This document shows, one piece after another, positions 1 to 5,990 of a stretch of 8,153 nt of DNA. A program made the translations under genes and the position numbers. Each line of letters starts with the position of its first letter. Position 1 is the stretch's first letter. This DNA comes from Acidobacteriota bacterium (lineage in GTDB: Bacteria; Acidobacteriota; Vicinamibacteria; Vicinamibacterales; UBA823), in assembly GCA_003509065.1 (NCBI GenBank), contig DODG01000187.1:1-8153 (forward strand), given 5' to 3'. The notes beneath the pieces are model-generated. The model saw only the letters and a program-made list of their open reading frames with translations. It had not been told where the DNA came from and ran no database searches.

Positions 1-929
1 CGCCGGAGGTGCTTCTGCCGACGACTATCGATGATCTTGAAGCGGTGGAAGACTGGCTTTCGGAGCGGGCGAAGAAAAAGGTGCACTTGTCCGTACCTAA
101 ACGCGGCAATAAACGTGCACTTCTGGAGCTGGCATCGCGGAATGCGACTATAGGGTATAAAGCACGCTACTCGGAGGAGGTTGTCAGCCACCATGCAGCG
201 ATGGAAATTCTTCGGGTTGAACTTGACCTAGCCACATCGTTGCATCGGATCGAATGCTTCGACATTTCTACCATTCAAGGGAGCGATACCGTTGGCGCGA
301 TGGTAGTTTGTGAGAATGGTCGCATGATACGTTCCGCCTACCGCAAATTCAAGATTCGTGGATTGGTAAAGGGGCAGCAGTCTATCCACAGATCTTCTTC
401 AAGTGGTCTCGGTTCTGTGGTCGGTAAGCCAGACGATTTTTCCGCCATGCATGAAATCGTATTTCGTCGTTATCGGAGGCTGCTTGAGGAGGGTGGACCG
501 TTTCCAGACCTCATTGTAATCGATGGAGGTAAAGGCCAGCTTTCGGCGTCGTATGCGGCCCTCGAAGAATTAGGACTGAGTAACCTGATTGCAGTTGGCT
601 TGGTGAAAAAAAAGGAAGTACTGGTAGTACGCGACCGTCCAGATCCCATTACATTACCGTCGGCCAACGAAGCTTTACTCCTCTTGCAGCGAATCCGCGA
701 TGAAGCCCATAGGTGTGCGGTGACCTTCCATCGCCGTACACGAACTGCACGACAGCTGCGATCGGCACTGGATAGCATTCCTGGTGTCGGTTTACAGCGA
801 CGGCGCACATTATTAACGCGCTTTGGTAGCGTGGCTGGTGTGCGTCGTGCGTCACGTGAGGAATTAATGACCGTAGTTGGTGCTCGTGTTGCCGATGCTG
901 TTCTTAGCTATTTCGCAGCAGCACGATAA
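1..929 (+). CDS. uvrC: UvrC, excinuclease ABC subunit C (C-terminal part; 5' end outside window)
   Basis: UvrC makes the two incisions flanking a DNA lesion in UvrABC nucleotide excision repair. The frame is open to the left edge (first whole codon at 3-5) and the GTG at 9 is an internal Val, so the gene begins upstream. The GIY-YIG 3'-nicking domain and probably the UVR motif lie outside. What remains, about 308 residues, starts in the linker, with a PKRGNKRALLELASRNA segment. It then holds the RNase H-like 5'-nicking domain with its expected acidic and His residues: Asp of CFDIS (codon 261-263), the Asp pair of PDDFSAM (432-437), Asp of VIDGGKGQLSA (522-524) and His of DEAHR (708-710). A C-terminal helix-hairpin-helix follows (IPGVGLQRRRTLL, then a second hairpin near VVGARVADAVL). 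Odd point: about 25 residues separate YRKFKI from the Asp pair, where I recall about six in E. coli UvrC; the extra part is Ser/Gly-rich. The reading frame is intact, so the protein should be functional. Confidence 0.96.
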   Translation, partial: PEVLLPTTIDDLEAVEDWLSERAKKKVHLSVPKRGNKRALLELASRNATIGYKARYSEEVVSHHAAMEILRVELDLATSLHRIECFDISTIQGSDTVGAMVVCENGRMIRSAYRKFKIRGLVKGQQSIHRSSSSGLGSVVGKPDDFSAMHEIVFRRYRRLLEEGGPFPDLIVIDGGKGQLSASYAALEELGLSNLIAVGLVKKKEVLVVRDRPDPITLPSANEALLLLQRIRDEAHRCAVTFHRRTRTARQLRSALDSIPGVGLQRRRTLLTRFGSVAGVRRASREELMTVVGARVADAVLSYFAAAR

Positions 930-962
930 GGACATGTAACAAAAATCTAGCTCGTAGCACTT

Positions 963-980
963 GCTCTCTTCGTGTAGAGC
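963..980 (+). other. Small hairpin between uvrC and the M50 gene, possible weak terminator
   Basis: GCTCT (963-967) can pair with AGAGC (976-980) around an 8-base loop, and the sequence CCTTATTCTT follows. This resembles a weak intrinsic terminator after uvrC, but the stem has only 5 pairs and the T-rich stretch is interrupted. It ends 8 bases before the TTG start of the next gene, so it could instead affect translation there or be chance. Confidence 0.2.
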
Positions 981-988
981 CCTTATTC

Positions 989-1705
989 TTGAGTGCATTG
1001 CCCGATTTCAACCTTATCGATCTGCTGAGCACCTTCATCGTTTTGCTGTTTTCGTTAACCATCCACGAATCAGCTCATGCATGGACAGCTAACTGGCTGG
1101 GGGATCCGACTGCGCGGAACCTAGGACGTATCACACTGAACCCTCTAGTGCATGTAGATCCAATCGGCACAGTTTTGTTGCCACTCATAGCTTTTTCCAC
1201 CGGAGCACCTATCATTGGATGGGCTAAACCCGTACCGGTCAACGTAGCAAATCTCAGAAATGATCGCAGCGACTTTGTTTGGGTCGCAGCAGCAGGTCCC
1301 ATCAGTAATATGGTGATTGCATTAGCAGGAGCTTTAATGATGCGCCTGCTCGCTGCGTGGGCAACAAACGTGGATGTTTTAGGAGGACAACCGAGCTTCC
1401 TATCCTACGATCTAGCTGAGCTAAGTGGTCCCGTGATCAGGATTTTTCAGTTGGCGAACCTGGCAGTTCAGGTTAATTTGCTCTTGGCTGTCTTCAATAT
1501 GATTCCGATCCCACCGCTAGATGGTGGTAATGTGCTTGGCGGCATGTTGCCAATGTGGCTCGGCGAGCAGTACGACCGGCTTGTCCGACCGTACGGATTT
1601 TTACTGCTCTATGCGTTACTCTTGACCGGAACACTCGGGGCGATTATCGGACCACCGTATCTCTTTCTTTCACGGCTACTGATGTCGGTCACAACCGTAT
1701 ACTGA
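989..1705 (+). CDS. Site-2 protease family (M50) membrane zinc metallopeptidase
   Basis: This is a polytopic inner-membrane metalloprotease of the M50 family, the compact type without a PDZ domain, which cleaves substrates within or near the membrane. Its natural substrate cannot be told from sequence. The zinc-binding HExxH motif is HESAH at residues 26-30, inside the first hydrophobic segment (about 14-33). The third ligand is the Asp of NMIPIPPLDGG (Asp178). Other hydrophobic segments lie near 58-72, 97-122, 153-175 and 203-225. The family-typical GWAKPVPVN (77-85) and AAGPISN (101-107) are present. The length, 238 residues, is usual for this subgroup. The start is TTG at 989, as I see no in-frame ATG or GTG between the end of uvrC and the conserved region. 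A second TTG at 998 is an alternative, and neither has a clear Shine-Dalgarno sequence. The stop lies 4 bases before trpS, so the two are probably co-transcribed and translationally coupled. Confidence 0.9.
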   Translation: MSALPDFNLIDLLSTFIVLLFSLTIHESAHAWTANWLGDPTARNLGRITLNPLVHVDPIGTVLLPLIAFSTGAPIIGWAKPVPVNVANLRNDRSDFVWVAAAGPISNMVIALAGALMMRLLAAWATNVDVLGGQPSFLSYDLAELSGPVIRIFQLANLAVQVNLLLAVFNMIPIPPLDGGNVLGGMLPMWLGEQYDRLVRPYGFLLLYALLLTGTLGAIIGPPYLFLSRLLMSVTTVY

Positions 1706-1709
1706 GACT

Positions 1710-2702
1710 ATGAAAAAACGCGTTTTATCAGGGATGCGCCCCACAGGTCAGTTGCACCTTGGCCACCTGAGTGGTGCATTGAAGAACTGGGCCGAACTAC
1801 AGAATCGTTATGACTGTTTTTATTTTGTAGCTGATTGGCATGCGTTAACTAGCGACTATGCTTCAACAGAGGGCTTAACGGATTACGCCTTGGACAATGT
1901 GACTGATTGGATCGCAGCCGGTCTTGATCCTGAGCGTAGTACTTTTTTTGTACAATCACTTGTGCCAGAGCATGCTGAGCTCTACTTGTTGTTGTCGATG
2001 GTGGTCCCAACGCCTTGGCTAGAGCGAGTACCGACCTACAAAGAGCAGATCGATGCGCTGACGGATCTCGATCTATCAACCATTGGTTTTTTAGGATATC
2101 CGCTGTTGCAGGCCGCAGACATCATTATGTACGGAGCCCATTACGTGCCCGTCGGTGAGGATCAGGTGCCACATCTAGAATTGACTCGAGAGGTGGTTCG
2201 GCGCTTTCACGGATTTTATGGTCAAGTATTTGTTGAGCCGCAACCACTGTTGACGCACTTTCCAAGATTACCAGGGCTTGATAATCGCAAGATGAGCAAG
2301 AGTTATGGCAATACGATCGATTTGGCTGACGATGCCGAGACAGTGCGCAAAAAGGTCATGAAGATGTACACGGATCCAAAACGGGTTCGTGCTGACGTTC
2401 CTGGTACCGTCGAAGGGAATCCAGTATTTATTTATCACGATGCGTTTAATCCCAATATAGATGAGGTTAACGACCTTAAGACGCGCTATCGGGCGGGCGC
2501 GGTTGGTGATGTTGAGGTCAAGCAGAAACTGGTGAGTTGTCTAAATAAAATGCTGGATCCGATTCGCGAACGACGAACAGAGTTACTCGCTCATCCGAAA
2601 AAAATTCGTGAAATCTTGTTCGACGGCTCTAGCACGGCACGGCGGGTTGCGAAGGAAACGATGGCCCGTGTTCGAGAGGCTATGAACCTCTCGTACGAAT
2701 AA
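1710..2702 (+). CDS. trpS: Tryptophanyl-tRNA synthetase (class I)
   Basis: TrpS is the cytoplasmic enzyme that charges tRNA-Trp with tryptophan using ATP. It is a class I aminoacyl-tRNA synthetase with a Rossmann fold. Both signatures are present: the HIGH-type motif as HLGH (16-19, in RPTGQLHLGHL) and KMSKS at 194-198. The family-typical GYPLLQAADIIMY (129-141), which lines the active site, and GEDQVPHLELTRE (149-161) lie between them. The C-terminal helical part (about 200-330), which recognises the anticodon, is complete. The 330 residues match bacterial TrpS. The ATG at 1710 begins MKKRVLSGMRPTG, the normal N-terminus. No good Shine-Dalgarno sequence precedes it, and the upstream M50 gene ends only 4 bases before, so re-initiation by ribosomes from that gene is likely. 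I see no tryptophan-responsive leader, such as a T-box, upstream. Confidence 0.98.
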   Translation: MKKRVLSGMRPTGQLHLGHLSGALKNWAELQNRYDCFYFVADWHALTSDYASTEGLTDYALDNVTDWIAAGLDPERSTFFVQSLVPEHAELYLLLSMVVPTPWLERVPTYKEQIDALTDLDLSTIGFLGYPLLQAADIIMYGAHYVPVGEDQVPHLELTREVVRRFHGFYGQVFVEPQPLLTHFPRLPGLDNRKMSKSYGNTIDLADDAETVRKKVMKMYTDPKRVRADVPGTVEGNPVFIYHDAFNPNIDEVNDLKTRYRAGAVGDVEVKQKLVSCLNKMLDPIRERRTELLAHPKKIREILFDGSSTARRVAKETMARVREAMNLSYE

Positions 2703-2736
2703 CAGTGTTCTGATTTGTCTAAGGGATGTTTTAATT

Positions 2737-3525
2737 ATGCAGCGACCAGGCAATTTTGAATCACTTCTTGAGGCCTATCCTATTAAGGTTGCGAATTTCG
2801 AGGGCCCTCTCGATTTACTCCTTTTTTTGATTCGTAAGCATGAGATTGACATTCAGGATATTCCGATCGCACTTATCACAGAACAGTATCTTGAGTATCT
2901 GGAGTTGATGCAGGATCTCGATCTCGACGTTGTTGGCGAGTTCCTGTTAATGGCAGCTACATTGATTTATATTAAATCGCGTGCACTGTTACCGCGGCCT
3001 GTTTCAAGCGAGGAAGGATCTGAAGAAGATCCAAGAGAAGCACTTATGCTTCGACTGATTGAGCATCGAAAATTTAAGGCAGCAGCTGAACTGTTGCATG
3101 AGCGAGAGACCGTACGTAGCGCTCAATGGGGCCGTCCTGACGATCGTATCTCAGAGATTGCCGGTGAAGAGTACGAGCCAGAGCTTGAGGTCGATTTGTT
3201 TAGCCTATTAACGGCATTTCAAGCAGTTGTCGAACGAGCCAAGCAGCGACCGTCAATGGTTTTACCAATCGAGCAAATCTCGATTGAAACTCGTATCGAA
3301 CAACTTGTCGCGAGGCTTTCAGAGACAGAAGCTTGTGGCTTTGAAGAGTTGTTTGCTGATGCTTCTTCGCGTGCAGCCTTGATTGCGACATTTTTGGCAT
3401 TACTGGAAATGATTCGGCTGAAACTTGTAAGGGTATTTCAAGATGGCTCGTTTGGTCCTATTCGGATATACAAACGAGCACGTCCCGTTGATGCGCCAAC
3501 ACCGATTGGTGATCCATTAGCCTAA
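2737..3525 (+). CDS. scpA: ScpA, kleisin subunit of the Smc-ScpAB condensin complex
   Basis: ScpA is the kleisin that bridges the two heads of the Smc dimer and, with ScpB, forms the condensin that compacts and segregates the chromosome. The N-terminal Smc-neck-binding part is clear: FEGPLDLLL (21-29), then helices ending in MAATLIYIKSRALLP (72-86). An acidic linker (89-100) leads to EALMLRLIEHRKFKAAAELL (101-120). A variable middle follows. The C-terminal winged helix that binds the other Smc head covers about 212-247 (AALIATFLALLEMIRLKLV, ending near GPIRIYKR). The length of 262 residues is normal. The start is ATG 2737, with AAGG at 2721-2724 as a rather distant Shine-Dalgarno candidate. 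The gene sits 34 bases after trpS and 23 before scpB, its obligate partner. The smc gene itself is not in the window. Confidence 0.97.
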   Translation: MQRPGNFESLLEAYPIKVANFEGPLDLLLFLIRKHEIDIQDIPIALITEQYLEYLELMQDLDLDVVGEFLLMAATLIYIKSRALLPRPVSSEEGSEEDPREALMLRLIEHRKFKAAAELLHERETVRSAQWGRPDDRISEIAGEEYEPELEVDLFSLLTAFQAVVERAKQRPSMVLPIEQISIETRIEQLVARLSETEACGFEELFADASSRAALIATFLALLEMIRLKLVRVFQDGSFGPIRIYKRARPVDAPTPIGDPLA

Positions 3526-3533
3526 TCTGAGAT

Positions 3534-3540
3534 AAAGGAG
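3534..3540 (+). promoter_or_regulatory. Ribosome binding site of scpB
   Basis: AAAGGAG at 3534-3540 is a strong Shine-Dalgarno sequence 8 bases before the GTG at 3549, and it fixes that GTG as the scpB start. It is the clearest ribosome binding site in the first transcription unit; the M50 gene, trpS, rluB and cmk lack one this good. Confidence 0.8.
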
Positions 3541-3548
3541 AGGAGAGG

Positions 3549-4226
3549 GTGTCTGATCAGTTAAAACCAATTATTGAAGCGCTGGTGTTTGCGTCACCAG
3601 AGCCGTTGACGATCAAGACGCTCTTTAAACTTCTTGAAGATGAGCCACAGGAAGATGTTGAAGCGGCTCTTGTGGCAGTACAGGCCGATTACGATCGGCC
3701 TGGAGGATTGCAACTGGTTAAAGTAGCAGGCGGTTTTCAAATCGTGACTCGCCCGGAATTACACGAATGGGTGCGTCGCTTATTCCATGAGCGGAGCACA
3801 CAGAAACTAACAGTTCAGTCGTTGGAAACCCTGGCCGTTGTTGCCTATCGTCAGCCGGTCACAGCGCCTGAAGTTTCCGAGATTCGAGGGGTGAACACTT
3901 CGGGCGTCCTAAGTACATTAATCGAGCGTCGGCTAATCAAGGTGGTCGGGCGGAAAAAGGTAATTGGTCGTCCGTTTCTCTACGCGACCACACAGGAATT
4001 CTTGATTCGATTTGGACTAAGCGATCTCAAGGATCTTCCTAACGTTGAAGACATGGCTGAAGCGTTTGGGTTAGAGATCTCAGAATCATTAGCCGGAACA
4101 AGTACAGCAGAGGACGAGCAGTTGCCGGTGCAAGAACTTGGTGATGCACCACGACAACAGGAGTCCGTGGAAGAAGCTGCGCAGGTAAACGAGTCTACCT
4201 TCGACGATAAATCGAGCATATATTGA
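3549..4226 (+). CDS. scpB: ScpB, winged-helix subunit of the Smc-ScpAB condensin complex
   Basis: ScpB binds as a dimer to the middle of ScpA and completes the Smc-ScpAB condensin. It has two winged-helix domains. The first covers about 1-80 (KPIIEALVFASPEPLT near the start; GGLQLVKVAGGFQIVTRPE at 52-70). The second covers about 85-165 and holds the most conserved family stretches: ETLAVVAYRQPVT (93-105), EIRGVN (111-116), GRPFLYATT (140-148) and FLIRFGLSDLKDLP (151-164). From about 178 to the end is a low-complexity tail rich in Glu, Gln, Ser and Asp, as is common in ScpB and probably disordered. The start is GTG, supported by the strong AAAGGAG upstream. It follows scpA by 23 bases and ends 7 bases before the pseudouridine synthase gene. 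Its 225 residues are within the usual range. Confidence 0.96.
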   Translation: MSDQLKPIIEALVFASPEPLTIKTLFKLLEDEPQEDVEAALVAVQADYDRPGGLQLVKVAGGFQIVTRPELHEWVRRLFHERSTQKLTVQSLETLAVVAYRQPVTAPEVSEIRGVNTSGVLSTLIERRLIKVVGRKKVIGRPFLYATTQEFLIRFGLSDLKDLPNVEDMAEAFGLEISESLAGTSTAEDEQLPVQELGDAPRQQESVEEAAQVNESTFDDKSSIY

Positions 4227-4233
4227 GCGTTCA

Positions 4234-4995
4234 ATGCCATCACCCAAGGTTCGACTTCAAAAGGTTCTAGCGTCTGCTGGCATTTCGTCCCGTCGTGCAG
4301 CAGAACGGCTCATTGAAGTTGGACGGGTAACTGTTAACGGTCGCTCTGTAACAACGCTTGGAGCAAAGGCTGATCCAGATCTTGATGATATCCGTGTCGA
4401 CGGTCGGAAGGTAATCACTGGGCGCCCTCGAATCTACCTTCTGGTGTGCAAGCCGCGTGGTTATGTCACCACCCGGTTCGACCCTGAAGGACGTCGAACC
4501 ATCCTTGATCTGATTTCAAATGTACGTGAGTACGTCTATCCGGTGGGACGACTCGATTACGATTCAGAAGGCCTTGTGATTCTGACAAACGATGGTACGT
4601 TAGCTGCTCGACTCACGCATCCTCGCTATGGTGTAGAGCGTGTTTACGAAGTGCGAGTTCGAGGCGTACCAAGCCAGGCGGCGATAGCCTCGCTTCGTCA
4701 TGGTGTCCTGATTGATGGACGACGCACTGCTTCGAGTTCGGTAAAGTTTCTGCGTAGGCTTAAAGCAAAAAGTAGTGAAAATGCTTTATTGCGAGTTGCG
4801 ATTCGTGAAGGTCGGAATCGACAGGTGAGGAAAATGTGCGAAGCGATTGGTCATCCAGTGATTCGCCTTCGCCGCACACAGATCGGCCCACTTCGTGATT
4901 CTTCTCTTAAAGTTGGCAAACACAGACTTTTAACTACTGCTGAGGTGGCTGCGTTGACCCGCGCAAGCGAAGTGTCACACCCACCGCCAAGATAA
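4234..4995 (+). CDS. rluB: 23S rRNA pseudouridine synthase, RsuA/RluB/E/F family
   Basis: The enzyme isomerises a specific uridine in rRNA to pseudouridine. The N-terminal S4 RNA-binding domain spans about 5-62 (RLQKVLASAGISSRRAAERLI, then GRVTVNGR). The catalytic domain follows, with YLLVCKPRGYVTT (68-80), the catalytic Asp108 in GRLDYDSEGLVILTNDG, VERVYEVRVRG (134-144) and the closing EGRNRQVRKMCEAIGHPV (192-209). This is the RsuA/RluB/E/F branch. The neighbourhood next to scpB is typical of rluB, whose E. coli product modifies U2605 of 23S rRNA; the exact target here is inferred. A basic, Pro-ended C-terminal stretch after about residue 235 is not conserved. The ATG at 4234 lies 7 bases after the scpB stop with no obvious Shine-Dalgarno sequence, which suggests translational coupling. 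Its length is 253 residues. RsuA, which modifies 16S rRNA, is the main alternative. Confidence 0.92.
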   Translation: MPSPKVRLQKVLASAGISSRRAAERLIEVGRVTVNGRSVTTLGAKADPDLDDIRVDGRKVITGRPRIYLLVCKPRGYVTTRFDPEGRRTILDLISNVREYVYPVGRLDYDSEGLVILTNDGTLAARLTHPRYGVERVYEVRVRGVPSQAAIASLRHGVLIDGRRTASSSVKFLRRLKAKSSENALLRVAIREGRNRQVRKMCEAIGHPVIRLRRTQIGPLRDSSLKVGKHRLLTTAEVAALTRASEVSHPPPR

Positions 4996-5014
4996 GATGA
5001 GTTGAGTAGACTCT

Positions 5015-5698
5015 ATGGAAGAAGCACACACAGTTGTTGCAATTGATGGTCCGTCGGGCGCTGGGAAAGGAACTGTAGCTCGTGCTGTGGCTGCCAAGCT
5101 CGGGTACCAGCATGTTGATACCGGTGCGATGTATCGTGCTGTCGCGTGGAAAGCCAGTTTGGAGAAGGTGGCTTTTGATGATGAAGCGGGTTTGTCGAAG
5201 TTGACTGAGCGGGTGACTTTCGGGTTCGAAGATGGTCGTACGTTCATTGACGGTGATGATGTTACTGAGGCAATCCGTACGCCAGAGATGGATGTCGCAG
5301 CGGCTGCGGTCGCGAAGTTGCCAGATGTCAGGCGTGCACTAGTAGCGCGACAGCGGGCACTAGGCGAATCTGGAGGTTTAGTGATGGAAGGGCGAGACAT
5401 TGGAACTGTTGTCTTTCCTAATGCTACTGTGAAAATTTATCTTGATGCCACGGCTGACGAACGGGCTCGCCGTCGAGCTGCGGATCCAGCCCATGCGAGC
5501 GGAAGAGGCCATGACCTAGCCTTTGTCGCGACTGCCCTTGCGACCCGCGATGAATTAGATCGAACTCGTGCTGCTTCACCGCTGAAACTGGCTGAAGATG
5601 CTGATTTTGTCGACACTACCGGTGTTCCCGTTGAACAAGTTGTTCAGCGGGTGCTGACCTTGGTACATGCCAAGCTTGGTGGCAGCGATTCCGAGTAA
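5015..5698 (+). CDS. cmk: Cytidylate kinase, (d)CMP kinase
   Basis: Cmk phosphorylates CMP and dCMP with ATP to give the diphosphates, salvaging pyrimidine nucleotides from RNA turnover and lipid synthesis. It is a cytosolic P-loop kinase. The Walker A loop is GPSGAGKG (12-19), followed by DTGAMYRAVAWKA (35-47), which contacts the CMP. The Cmk-type insert in the NMP-binding region covers about 60-110 (FEDGRTFIDGDDVTEAIRTPE). GRDIGT is at 126-131, and the LID and C-terminal part holds DERARRRA (148-155) and RDELDRTRAASPLKLAEDA (178-196) with the catalytic arginines. The 227 residues match the family. The ATG at 5015 puts the P-loop at the normal distance from the N-terminus; no strong Shine-Dalgarno sequence precedes it. 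It closes the upstream transcription unit, 19 bases after rluB, and lies before rpsA, a widespread arrangement (cmk-rpsA-ihfB). Confidence 0.97.
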   Translation: MEEAHTVVAIDGPSGAGKGTVARAVAAKLGYQHVDTGAMYRAVAWKASLEKVAFDDEAGLSKLTERVTFGFEDGRTFIDGDDVTEAIRTPEMDVAAAAVAKLPDVRRALVARQRALGESGGLVMEGRDIGTVVFPNATVKIYLDATADERARRRAADPAHASGRGHDLAFVATALATRDELDRTRAASPLKLAEDADFVDTTGVPVEQVVQRVLTLVHAKLGGSDSE

Positions 5699-5770
5699 CC
5701 TTAGATACCTTACCAACGCAGTCTTGGCTAGATCGTTAGGCTGTAAGTTCATCTTATTCCAGCGTGTTGT

Positions 5771-5798
5771 CATGGTCATTAATAGTCAGTGAGCCATG
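5771..5798 (+). other. Imperfect hairpin downstream of cmk
   Basis: CATGGTCATT (5771-5780) pairs with AGTGAGCCATG (5788-5798): ten pairs including one T-G, one bulged G at 5793, and a 7-base loop. It lies 72 bases after the cmk stop and 55 before the rpsA -35 box. It may help to end the cmk transcript or protect its 3' end, but no T-run follows (GGTTGTCGG comes next), so I do not call it an intrinsic terminator. Confidence 0.35.
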
Positions 5799-5853
5799 GG
5801 TTGTCGGATGTGTTTTGGACCACATTCTCGCAGTTTCTTTGCGCTGTCGAAGC

Positions 5854-5883
5854 TTGACTGTCTTGAGATAAGTAACATATAAT
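5854..5883 (+). promoter_or_regulatory. Sigma-70-type promoter of rpsA
   Basis: The -35 box TTGACT (5854-5859, five of six consensus bases) and the -10 box TATAAT (5878-5883, perfect) are 18 bases apart. Transcription would start near 5890, giving an rpsA leader of about 100 bases. This is by far the best promoter match I see in the window, and it fits the high expression expected of ribosomal protein S1. It probably also drives the IHF/HU gene downstream. Confidence 0.8.
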
Positions 5884-5899
5884 CTGTATCTTATCGTTA

Positions 5900-5957
5900 C
5901 TTCGAAGAGGGTAGCTGTGCGCTTATGCTTGCTTAAACAGGCCTCGCAGATTCGAAG
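5900..5957 (+). promoter_or_regulatory. Bulged stem-loop in the rpsA leader, possible regulatory element
   Basis: In the predicted 5' untranslated region, CTTCGAA (5900-5906) pairs with TTCGAAG (5951-5957), GAGG (5907-5910) with CCTC (5942-5945), and CTGT (5915-5918) with ACAG (5937-5940). That is 15 nested pairs with a 5-base bulge (5946-5950), a small internal loop and an 18-base end loop. It begins about 10 bases after the predicted transcription start and ends 13 bases before the ribosome binding site. In gammaproteobacteria S1 represses its own mRNA through a structured rpsA leader; a comparable role here is inference. Confidence 0.45.
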
Positions 5958-5970
5958 CAACAGACTAAAA

Positions 5971-5980
5971 AGGGGGAGGG
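5971..5980 (+). promoter_or_regulatory. Ribosome binding site of rpsA
   Basis: The purine-rich AGGGGGAGGG lies 10 bases before the ATG at 5991 and follows a short A-rich stretch. The GGAGG core (5974-5978) is the likely pairing site and supports this ATG as the start. The CCC at 5981-5983 could pair with the GGG just before it and partly mask the site. Confidence 0.65.
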
Positions 5981-5990
5981 CCCGAAGAGC

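Larger units (their letters stand above)
5699..5990 (+). other. cmk-rpsA intergenic region (292 bases)
   Basis: This is the only long non-coding stretch in the window. Left to right it holds about 70 bases with nothing I recognise, an imperfect hairpin (5771-5798), a strong sigma-70-type promoter (5854-5883), a leader of about 100 bases with a bulged stem-loop (5900-5957), and the rpsA ribosome binding site. The TCGAAG hexamer recurs at 5847-5852, 5902-5907 and 5952-5957. I see no tRNA or convincing small gene. An open minus-strand frame crosses the region into rpsA, but nothing supports its being coding. Confidence 0.7.

Noticed and set aside
606..613. A run of eight A in uvrC as a possible slippage site
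   Set aside because: The normal frame continues into the conserved UvrC C-terminus on both sides, and the run simply encodes Lys codons. No alternative product is suggested.
961..989. A possible promoter TTGCTC, 17 bases, TATTCT before the M50 gene
   Set aside because: Only 3 and 4 of 6 bases match consensus, and the -10 box would overlap the TTG start codon, leaving almost no leader.
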